Below, piece by piece: positions 1 to 5,056 of a stretch of 6,486 nt of DNA (position 1 is the first letter of the stretch; every line of letters begins with the position of its first letter). The DNA is from Deltaproteobacteria bacterium (GTDB lineage Bacteria; Desulfobacterota; Desulfuromonadia; Geobacterales; Pseudopelobacteraceae). Below the pieces are notes generated by a model. That model saw nothing but the letters and a program-made list of their open reading frames with translations, was not told where the DNA came from and ran no database searches. A program made the translations under genes and the position numbers. The stretch is from contig JAURXC010000009.1 of assembly GCA_030654645.1 (NCBI GenBank), positions 1 to 6,486 on the forward strand, in the 5' to 3' direction.

Positions 1-927
1 AATCTGATCTTTGCCCGCATGTCACCCCAGAACAAGATGCATGTCGTGAGCCTGCTGATCGAGGGAGGACATCGGGTGGCGGTTACCGGAGATGGTGTCA
101 ATGACGCGCCGGCCCTGAAGAAAGCCCATGTCGGCATCGCCATGGGGCTGGCCGGGACCAGCGTTGCCCGTGAGGCGGCGGATATCGTGCTGCTGGATGA
201 CAACTTTGCCTCGATCGTGCATGCGATTGAAGAAGGGCGCGCGGTCTTCGAAAACATCAGGAACTTCATCACCTACATCTTCGCCTCCAACATACCGGAG
301 CTGATCCCCTATATCGGCTACATCCTGTTCGGAATCCCCCTGCCGCTGACCATCATGCAGATACTGGCGGTGGACCTGGGCACCGACATGTTCCCGGCAT
401 TGGCCCTCGGCGCGGAGAAACCCTCGCCCGATATCATGCAACGCCCTCCCCGGCCGAAAAGCGAGCATCTGCTCACCAGGGGAGTACTTATGAGGGCCTA
501 CCTTTACCTGGGTTTATGGGAAGCTCTTGCAGGCATGTCCGCCTATTTTTATGTCCTGCACGCTGGCGGCTGGAGCTGGTCACAACCGCTGGCCACCACG
601 TCAACGCTCTACATGCAGGCGACCACCGCCTGTCTCGCAGGCATCATCATGACGCAGATCGCCAACGTCTTTGCCTGCCGCTCACCCAACATTTCCATCT
701 TCACACTGGGGATTTTTTCAAATCGCCTGGTTCTGGCCGGGATCGCCTCCGAACTGCTTCTGGCGGCCTTCATCATCTACACGCCGCTCGGCAACTCCCT
801 GTTCGCCTGTGCCCCCATCGCTGCAAGCGTATGGCTGCTGCTGATCCCGTTTGCGATCCTGTTGATTGTCATTGACGAAACACGTAAATATTTTGTCAGA
901 CGGTCTGCTGCCCAGACAAAGGTATAA
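1..927 (+). CDS. P-type cation-transporting ATPase, P2 (Na,K-ATPase/SERCA-like), C-terminal part
   Basis: This is the 3' part of an ATP-driven cation pump of the inner membrane, open at base 1; 308 residues are visible. The reading frame is open before the first ATG (base 19) with the family motif FARMSPQNK, so that ATG is internal. TGDGVNDAPALK (fragment residues 29-40) is the P-domain hinge that binds Mg2+ next to the phosphorylated Asp, which lies outside the window. Six hydrophobic segments follow (M5-M10). M5 carries SNIPE (96-100) and M6 carries DLGTD (125-129), which match the cation-ligand stretches around E779, D804 and D808 of animal Na,K-ATPase. M9 has an ELLLAAF stretch (E251) matching E954, and the tail DETRK resembles the animal DEVRK. 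The M8 ligand D926 appears replaced by Asn (N222). The transported ion cannot be read from this fragment: Na+, K+, Ca2+ or H+ are possible. P1B heavy-metal pumps are excluded because they lack the M7-M10 layout. The next gene starts 65 bases downstream with no terminator visible between. Confidence 0.93.
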   Translation, partial: NLIFARMSPQNKMHVVSLLIEGGHRVAVTGDGVNDAPALKKAHVGIAMGLAGTSVAREAADIVLLDDNFASIVHAIEEGRAVFENIRNFITYIFASNIPELIPYIGYILFGIPLPLTIMQILAVDLGTDMFPALALGAEKPSPDIMQRPPRPKSEHLLTRGVLMRAYLYLGLWEALAGMSAYFYVLHAGGWSWSQPLATTSTLYMQATTACLAGIIMTQIANVFACRSPNISIFTLGIFSNRLVLAGIASELLLAAFIIYTPLGNSLFACAPIAASVWLLLIPFAILLIVIDETRKYFVRRSAAQTKV

Positions 928-982
928 GCAGACGCCGCATCATAAATAACCATGGAAGACACCCTGGAACAGACCAGGAAAC

Positions 983-987
983 GGAGG
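983..987 (+). promoter_or_regulatory. Ribosome binding site for the exported NPA-repeat protein
   Basis: GGAGG lies 5 bases before the ATG at 993. It is a strong Shine-Dalgarno match and fixes this start. Confidence 0.8.
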
Positions 988-992
988 AAGTC

Positions 993-1478
993 ATGAAACA
1001 GAGAATATTGGCCTGCGGAGTTGTTGCGGTGGTGATCTGCCTGCAAACCCCGGCAATGCCGGCAAACTTCAAGATTGATAACCCGGCGGCAAATATATAC
1101 AATCCGGCGACCAACATGGACAATCCCAGTCCGATATCGCCACCGACCCAGGCTATTCCAAAGCCGGAAGTGATCAAAGTAATAACCGAAGCCGTACCTG
1201 TTGAACAGGTCAAAGAGCAGCCACGGCCAAAACCGCAGCTGCAGACACCGCCCAAACCCGCCATCCCTAAAAAAAGCTACAACTTCAAAACGGTTGGAGC
1301 ATATGTAAACGCAGCTAAAAAAGCATTTATTCAGGATGATTACAGGGAATTCATATCAATCACGGAGAATGCCCTGGGACGGATAGACGCCGGAACCCTT
1401 AAAGCCTCCAAAAAAACCAGGCAAAAACTGACAAATTACAGAACATTCGGATATGGGCTGCTGCAACAGGCGGAATGA
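993..1478 (+). CDS. Exported protein with Asn-Pro heptad repeats and proline-rich linker
   Basis: I do not recognise a named family for this 161-residue protein; its function is unknown. Residues 1-24 form a Sec-type signal peptide: Lys/Arg near the start, a hydrophobic core, and likely cleavage after AMPA. Directly behind it are three 7-residue repeats, DNPAANI, YNPATNM and DNPSPIS (29-49). Residues 50-94 are a Pro/Lys/Gln-rich, probably extended spacer of the sort that crosses the periplasm. Residues 95-161 look alpha-helical and basic, with a pattern (AYVNAAKKAFIQDDYREF) reminiscent of a single TPR-like helix pair. Similar Asn-Pro-Ala repeats after a signal peptide occur, from memory, in exported proteins of Desulfuromonas/Geobacter relatives; that is recollection, not a search. 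There is no Cys lipobox, so it is likely periplasmic or loosely surface-associated. It may be co-transcribed with the ATPase 65 bases upstream. Its 3' half is AT-rich compared with the ATPase gene. Confidence 0.8.
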   Translation: MKQRILACGVVAVVICLQTPAMPANFKIDNPAANIYNPATNMDNPSPISPPTQAIPKPEVIKVITEAVPVEQVKEQPRPKPQLQTPPKPAIPKKSYNFKTVGAYVNAAKKAFIQDDYREFISITENALGRIDAGTLKASKKTRQKLTNYRTFGYGLLQQAE

Positions 1479-1489
1479 GGTTAAATTGG

Positions 1490-1518
1490 TTGAATGGCGC
1501 GTTTAATGAGAGTATAAA
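1490..1518 (+). promoter_or_regulatory. Sigma-70-type promoter for the hybrid histidine kinase
   Basis: TTGAAT (1490-1495, 4 of 6 bases of the -35 consensus) and TATAAA (1513-1518, 5 of 6 of the -10 consensus) are separated by exactly 17 bases. They lie in the AT-rich 90-base gap before the kinase gene. Transcription would start near 1525, giving a leader of about 45 bases. This suggests that the kinase is expressed apart from the upstream genes. Confidence 0.6.
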
Positions 1519-1568
1519 ATAATATTTTTACTTCTGAAACAACTGACCTTTAATATCGGGAACGTGCA

Positions 1569-3629
1569 ATGGATGCAATCGACAACAAGGAAATCCGGCA
1601 ACTGTTTGACGAATATCTGCAGATGTACGCATCCCGGGATGATCGACTCACTGAGCATTTCAGTGAAAACTTCTCAGGATTTACCGGAGGCGGGGACTTT
1701 CTGGTCAAAGACCTGGCAGAATGGGTCGCTATTACCCGTCAGGATTTTGCCCAGGTAAAAGAACCGCTCCGTATCGAGCTCAAAGATCTGGCAATCCAGT
1801 CCCTGTCTGAAACTATCGCCGTAACCACCGGCTTCTTCAACATTCACCTGCCAATTGAAGACAACATACTGTCACGAGAGACAGCCCGCCTGGTTCTGAT
1901 ATTCCGCAAGGAATCCACGGGCTGGAAAATCTCGCACAGCAGTATCTCCATTCCCTACTACCTGGTTCGCGAGGGTGAAGTATACCCGATGAAGGAACTG
2001 CTGGAAAGAAATCAGGCTCTGGAAAAGCAGGATGTCGAACGGACTAAGCAGCTTACCAGGGCGAATGAATATCTGTCGAGAGTGATTGAAGAGCAAAAAC
2101 TTGCCCAACATCAACTGGATGACCGCAATCGCCTGATCGACACCCTGCTGGCCAATCTTCCGATCGGGGTGTTCATGGTACAGGCTCCATCAGGAAAGCC
2201 ATTGATCGCAAATGCCAGGGCACTTGACCTTTTTGGAAGAGCAATTCTTCCGGGCAATCTCAACGAGGTCTATGAAGCCTATAAATACGGTACAAAAGAA
2301 CGTTATCCATTTGAGGAAATGCCCATAGTCCGTGGCATGTATGGCGAAGTGACCACGGTTGATGATTTATTGGTTGTTCGTCCTGACGGAACCTCAAAAT
2401 TGTTGGGGATATCAGGCACTCCGGTTTTAGATTCCAACGGTCAGATTTGGGCAAGTCTGGTTTGCTTCCAGGACATCACGGATCGCAAAGAACATGAAAA
2501 TGAAAGGCTGAAAGTTCAAAAGCTGGAGTCGCTTGGAGTTCTGGCCGGTGGCATCGCCCACGATTTCAACAATATTCTTACCGGGGTCATAGGAAACATC
2601 TCACTGGCAAAGATGTTCGTTGGTGGCGCGCACAAGGCATACGCCCCACTGGTTGGAGCAGAGAAAGCATCCATGCGTGCCACTGAATTGGCACGTCAAC
2701 TCCTGACCTTTGCCAAGGGCGGTGATCCGGTAAAGAAAGTCTTTTCACTCCAGGTTCTTGTAAAGGAATGTGTGTCCATGGTGCTTCACGGTTCAAATGT
2801 CAAGTGCACCGTCGACGTCCCTGATTCAATTCATGCAATAAATGCGGATGAAGGGCAGATCAGCCAGGCAATACACAACATTATTATCAACGCCACCCAA
2901 GCAATGCCCGGCGGCGGGTCATTAACTCTTTCTGCGCGAAACGAGATGCTTGCCGTAAAAAACAGTATGAAACTTCCTCCCGGCACATATATCCGGATTG
3001 CATGTACCGACGAAGGTTGCGGAATATCCGATGCTGATCTGAAAAAAATCTTTGATCCCTACTTTACGACCAAAGTCAGCGGGACCGGTTTAGGACTCGC
3101 TTCAACCCACTCAATAATTATCAAGCATGGCGGACATATCAGCGTCAGTTCCTTGGTAGATAAGGGAACCACTTTCACAATCCACCTGCCATCAATCGGC
3201 GAGACGTTTTCAGAATACAAACCGGAGTCTGTCTCGCAAACGGTGGAATATCAAAATTGCGGTTCTATTCTTGTAATGGACGATGAAGAGATGATCCGGG
3301 ATCTGGCGGCTGAAATGCTGATTGAAATCGGGTATGACGTTACGACCTGTGCCGACGGAACAGAAGCTGTAAGTCACTATTCGGCCGCCAAGGAATCTGG
3401 AACACCATTCTCCGCGGTGATAATGGATCTTACAATACCCGGAGGCCTGGGTGGCAAGGAGGCGGCCAAAGAGATTCTTTCTATTGATCCGTCTGCATGC
3501 CTGATCGTTTCGAGTGGATATTCAAATGACCCGATAATGTCTGATTACAGCGCCTATGGATTCGAAGGTGCTATTGCAAAACCGTACACAATTAGTGAAT
3601 TGGCGCAAGCACTGCGTGTCACCGGCTGA
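1569..3629 (+). CDS. Cytosolic hybrid sensor histidine kinase (SnoaL-like, PAS, HisKA, HATPase, receiver)
   Basis: This 686-residue two-component hybrid kinase should autophosphorylate a His with ATP and pass the phosphate to its own receiver. Residues 1-135 look like a SnoaL/NTF2-like (DUF4440-type) alpha+beta fold, an uncommon input module. Residues 140-190 are a charged coiled coil and 190-308 a PAS domain ending in the typical DITDRKEHE linker. The HisKA helix carries the H-box GGIAHDFNN (H331). The ATPase domain shows the N-box (N437, N441), G1 DEGCG (481-485), F-box FDPYFTTK (495-502) and G2 GTGLGL (505-510). The receiver (566-684) has acidic D571/D572, phospho-acceptor D620, Ser648/649 and K671, so all key residues are present. 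No signal peptide or membrane segment is seen, so it should sense a cytoplasmic cue. The start is ATG 1569, with GGGA at 1558-1561 seven bases upstream. No HPt or DNA-binding partner lies nearby, so its output is unknown. The gene is more AT-rich than the flanks. Confidence 0.93.
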   Translation: MDAIDNKEIRQLFDEYLQMYASRDDRLTEHFSENFSGFTGGGDFLVKDLAEWVAITRQDFAQVKEPLRIELKDLAIQSLSETIAVTTGFFNIHLPIEDNILSRETARLVLIFRKESTGWKISHSSISIPYYLVREGEVYPMKELLERNQALEKQDVERTKQLTRANEYLSRVIEEQKLAQHQLDDRNRLIDTLLANLPIGVFMVQAPSGKPLIANARALDLFGRAILPGNLNEVYEAYKYGTKERYPFEEMPIVRGMYGEVTTVDDLLVVRPDGTSKLLGISGTPVLDSNGQIWASLVCFQDITDRKEHENERLKVQKLESLGVLAGGIAHDFNNILTGVIGNISLAKMFVGGAHKAYAPLVGAEKASMRATELARQLLTFAKGGDPVKKVFSLQVLVKECVSMVLHGSNVKCTVDVPDSIHAINADEGQISQAIHNIIINATQAMPGGGSLTLSARNEMLAVKNSMKLPPGTYIRIACTDEGCGISDADLKKIFDPYFTTKVSGTGLGLASTHSIIIKHGGHISVSSLVDKGTTFTIHLPSIGETFSEYKPESVSQTVEYQNCGSILVMDDEEMIRDLAAEMLIEIGYDVTTCADGTEAVSHYSAAKESGTPFSAVIMDLTIPGGLGGKEAAKEILSIDPSACLIVSSGYSNDPIMSDYSAYGFEGAIAKPYTISELAQALRVTG

Positions 3630-3636
3630 TTGAACC

Positions 3637-3662
3637 CCGGTACCTTCACAGGAAGGCACCGG
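3637..3662. terminator. Hairpin between convergent genes, possible bidirectional terminator
   Basis: CCGGTACCTTC (3637-3647) pairs with GAAGGCACCGG (3652-3662) around the loop ACAG: 11 positions with one A-C mismatch. It starts 7 bases after the kinase stop and lies 29 bases beyond the stop of the opposite-strand lipoprotein gene, where a shared terminator is expected. Neither side has a clear T-run, so termination may be weak or Rho-assisted. The stem is directly seen; the terminator role is inferred from position. Confidence 0.55.
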
Positions 3663-3691
3663 AGTCCTGGTTACTCAAAACACCTTTCAGA

Positions 3692-3910
3692 TCATTTCAC
3701 CGAGTCCTTGATTTTATCCCCGGCTTTTTCGAGCTTCTCTCCGCTCTTCTCGACCGCCTTGTTAATCTGCTGACCGGTCTTTTCCGCGGCCCGGTCTATT
3801 TCCTTACCGGCTCGCTCCAGCGGGCCCTCTTGTTTCTTGCAGCCGGATACTCCGGCCATCAGGATGGTCACCATCAATGTTACAAATAATTTCGCGCCAA
3901 TTTTTCTCAT
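3692..3910 (-). CDS. Small lipoprotein with 11-residue amphipathic helix repeats
   Basis: This 72-residue lipoprotein has no family name that I recognise. Residues 1-23 are a lipoprotein signal (Arg/Lys start, hydrophobic core) with lipobox VSGC, giving acylated Cys24. The +2 residue is Lys, not Asp, so by the E. coli Lol rule it would go to the outer membrane. The mature chain contains three exact-length 11-mers, LERAGKEIDRA, AEKTGQQINKA and VEKSGEKLEKA (31-63), then a shorter fourth, GDKIKDSVK. The 11-residue periodicity with alternating Lys/Glu and small residues resembles LEA group 3 proteins and the lipid-binding repeats of synuclein and apolipoproteins. This is a similarity of pattern, not proof of homology. 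AAGGAG (complement of 3918-3923) lies 7 bases before the ATG. It follows pssA by 31 bases on the same strand and is probably co-transcribed with it. Roles could include envelope stress protection or membrane surface binding. Confidence 0.85.
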   Translation of the reverse strand: MRKIGAKLFVTLMVTILMAGVSGCKKQEGPLERAGKEIDRAAEKTGQQINKAVEKSGEKLEKAGDKIKDSVK

Positions 3911-3917
3911 CTGGACT

Positions 3918-3923
3918 CTCCTT
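3918..3923 (-). promoter_or_regulatory. Ribosome binding site of the repeat lipoprotein
   Basis: On the minus strand this reads AAGGAG, seven bases before the ATG at 3910. It supports the short ORF as a real gene. Confidence 0.75.
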
Positions 3924-3941
3924 TTACTTTTGTGGGTTGTG

Positions 3942-4568
3942 TCAAAACTTTGGAAATCGTATGCGGCTGATCATCAGTGAGCCTGACACCGCGAACAGCA
4001 GCACCAGCGGATGGAGGGTGAAGCCGGCGAACCTGACCTGGCCAAACCAGAGCGACTCCCGCAATGCGCCCTGCCACGCAGCCAGGAACAACATAACTAC
4101 CAGCAGCAGTGAGGTCGGTATGGGAGTGCCTTCGAAATACTTCACTTTATCCCCATCCCCGGTCAGCGACTCGGCGGTCACATTGTAACGGGCCAGCCGG
4201 GATACTCCGCATGCGACAAAACAGGTCAGGACGATACGGTCGTACAAGCCCTGCATGCCGCAACCGTAGCCGATCACGGCCGGCGCCACGCCGAAGGAGA
4301 TGACATCGGCCAGGGAATCCAGCTCACGCCCCATTATGGAATTCTTCTGACGCCAGCGGGCGATCCGGCCGTCGAGGACATCAAAGATAAGGGCGGCAAC
4401 AACCAACCCGCAGGCAAAGTAGACATGGGTGACGTCGTTTGTCTGCAGGTAGGTCAGCATGGAAAAAATCGCTCCCGTACCACAGACAGCGTTTGCCAGG
4501 GTGAACCAGTCGGCAAGCTGAAACTCCCGAATCATGGAGAAAGGCTTGTGCGGTTTTTGTAATGTCAT
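3942..4568 (-). CDS. pssA: CDP-diacylglycerol--serine O-phosphatidyltransferase (phosphatidylserine synthase)
   Basis: This inner-membrane enzyme of the CDP-alcohol phosphatidyltransferase family joins CDP-diacylglycerol and L-serine to give phosphatidylserine and CMP, the step before phosphatidylethanolamine. With the start used here it has 208 residues. The family signature D-x2-D-G-x2-A-R-x8-G-x3-D-x3-D is complete: D63, D66, G67, A70, R71, G80, D84 and D88. These residues bind the metal ions and the CDP group. The downstream motif YFEGTPIPTS (144-153) is typical of the serine-specific branch, which is why I prefer pssA to pgsA or a choline enzyme. About six hydrophobic segments are visible. 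The start is uncertain. ATG 4568 gives a family-like N-terminus (KPFSMIREFQLADWFTLAN), but its G-run lies about 13 bases upstream. The frame stays open to a TTG at 4658, without a ribosome site. No psd gene is in view. The repeat lipoprotein follows 31 bases later. Confidence 0.88.
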   Translation of the reverse strand: MTLQKPHKPFSMIREFQLADWFTLANAVCGTGAIFSMLTYLQTNDVTHVYFACGLVVAALIFDVLDGRIARWRQKNSIMGRELDSLADVISFGVAPAVIGYGCGMQGLYDRIVLTCFVACGVSRLARYNVTAESLTGDGDKVKYFEGTPIPTSLLLVVMLFLAAWQGALRESLWFGQVRFAGFTLHPLVLLFAVSGSLMISRIRFPKF

Positions 4569-4699
4569 GGCAGACTGAATTCCCCCCTGCATCAAAAAAT
4601 GATCAAGCTGATTGTTTATAATCCAAATACACTCTGACAACATAGCATAAAGCAACAAGAGTGCCGGATATCAGATGCGGGCACTGCAATGTGAGGAAG

Positions 4700-4711
4700 C
4701 GGCTGCAGCCG
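4700..4711. repeat. Perfect 12-bp palindrome
   Basis: CGGCTGCAGCCG is fully self-complementary. It lies about 265 bases upstream of the -12 element of the hydrolase promoter, within reach for an activator site, and about 130 bases upstream of pssA. A binding role is only a guess. Confidence 0.4.
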
Positions 4712-4751
4712 GTCACGGTAATGGCGCGGCATCGTTACCCACGCTGATAAT

Positions 4752-4779
4752 CCGGCCCGTCTGACTTTTGGCGGGCCGG
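4752..4779. repeat. GC-rich hairpin, REP-like
   Basis: CCGGCCCGTC (4752-4761) pairs with GGCGGGCCGG (4770-4779), 10 pairs including one G-T, around an 8-base loop. There is no T-run on either side, and no gene ends nearby to need a terminator. A dispersed REP-like element or a structured DNA site is more likely. Confidence 0.5.
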
Positions 4780-4949
4780 CATTGACAAAGCGGTTATCCC
4801 ACATTCACACCAAGGCCACCGCCGCCACATTTGACGGCTTCGTTAAATACGACGGCCACGCACGGCGGCTTTCCTGTTATCCCGTCATCAGACAGGCAGC
4901 CTTGTCTTGCACAATCGGCACCTTAACCATTTAAAATAAAAGATTTTCC

Positions 4950-4966
4950 TTGGCACAGTAGTTGTA
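4950..4966 (+). promoter_or_regulatory. Sigma-54 (RpoN) -24/-12 promoter candidate
   Basis: TTGGCACAGTAGTTGTA matches the consensus YTGGCACGRNNNTTGCW at all but two fixed positions. The -24 GG is intact (4952-4953). The -12 element reads GT instead of GC (4964-4965), with correct spacing. The expected start is near 4977, which gives an 80-base leader before the ATG at 5057. Such promoters need an ATP-driven enhancer-binding activator, and none is encoded in this window. An AT-rich tract lies just upstream. The altered -12 base lowers certainty. Confidence 0.55.
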
Positions 4967-4977
4967 AACATTACTGT
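4955..4977. promoter_or_regulatory. Operator-like dyad ACAGTA-N11-TACTGT
   Basis: ACAGTA (4955-4960) and TACTGT (4972-4977) are exact inverted repeats 11 bases apart. They span the promoter from about -22 to the predicted start. A dimeric regulator bound here would block polymerase. The half-sites point the opposite way from a classical LexA box, so LexA is not implied. Confidence 0.45.
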
Positions 4978-5042
4978 TCCAGATGACCCAGGGCACAGCC
5001 GATGCTCGTATTTGATTTACGCAAACAGCGCCGATATCCCCA

Positions 5043-5048
5043 AAGGAG
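5043..5048 (+). promoter_or_regulatory. Ribosome binding site that sets the hydrolase start at 5057
   Basis: AAGGAG lies 8 bases before ATG 5057. That start places the signal peptide at the very N-terminus. The in-frame TTG at 5012 has no such site. Confidence 0.8.
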
Positions 5049-5056
5049 ACATCCGC

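Larger units (their letters stand above)
4569..5056. other. Non-coding divergent intergenic region with several dyads
   Basis: This region separates the minus-strand pssA from the plus-strand hydrolase gene. I see no convincing gene in it. It contains a perfect 12-bp palindrome (4700-4711), a 10-bp GC hairpin (4752-4779) and a 6-bp inverted repeat, GCCGCC/GGCGGC (4821-4826 with 4864-4869). It also has GTTATCCC twice (4793-4800 and 4876-4883), GACGGC twice 18 bases apart (4833 and 4851), an AT-rich tract (4929-4948) and a -24/-12-type promoter (4950-4966). The stretch TTGACGGCTTCGT at 4831-4843 reminds me of short dispersed intergenic repeats in Deltaproteobacteria; this is recollection only. 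Confidence 0.6.

Noticed and set aside
22..468. Minus-strand open frame of about 148 codons across the ATPase gene
   Set aside because: It lies wholly inside the clearly homologous P-type ATPase frame. Its product is His/Arg/Gln-rich without any fold, typical of a reverse shadow of GC-rich coding DNA.
892..920. Overlapping dyads TTTGTC/GACAAA and CAGACGGTCTG at the end of the ATPase gene
   Set aside because: They fall within coding sequence, the possible pairings exclude each other, and no start or stop signal depends on them.
962..979. Small hairpin CCTGG-N6-CCAGG after the ATPase gene
   Set aside because: Five pairs with no T-run, just before a ribosome site: too weak to call a terminator.
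896..1264. Minus-strand open frame of about 122 codons with hydrophobic stretches
   Set aside because: It covers the end of the ATPase gene and most of the exported protein gene, which has a strong ribosome site and signal peptide. The hydrophobicity comes from reading proline- and lysine-rich codons backwards.
4615..4640. Possible minus-strand pssA promoter, TTGTCA and TATAAA
   Set aside because: The two boxes are only 14 bases apart, too short for a standard sigma-70 promoter. The TATAAA alone could still be a -10.
4569..4658. N-terminal extension of pssA from the TTG at 4658
   Set aside because: No ribosome site is visible and the added 30 residues do not look like the family. The start at 4568 remains uncertain, however.
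4782..4934. Plus-strand frame of 50 codons starting with TTG
   Set aside because: Its composition is protein-like in places (AATFDGFVKYDG), but there is no ribosome site, no ATG and the bases are full of dyads. It may be a translated intergenic repeat.
4955..4977. LexA (SOS) box
   Set aside because: A classical LexA site is CTGT-N8-ACAG. Here the half-sites are in the opposite order and the spacing differs.
5012..5056. N-terminal extension of the hydrolase from the TTG at 5012
   Set aside because: It would bury the signal peptide behind 15 polar residues and lacks a ribosome site, whereas AAGGAG sits 8 bases before ATG 5057.
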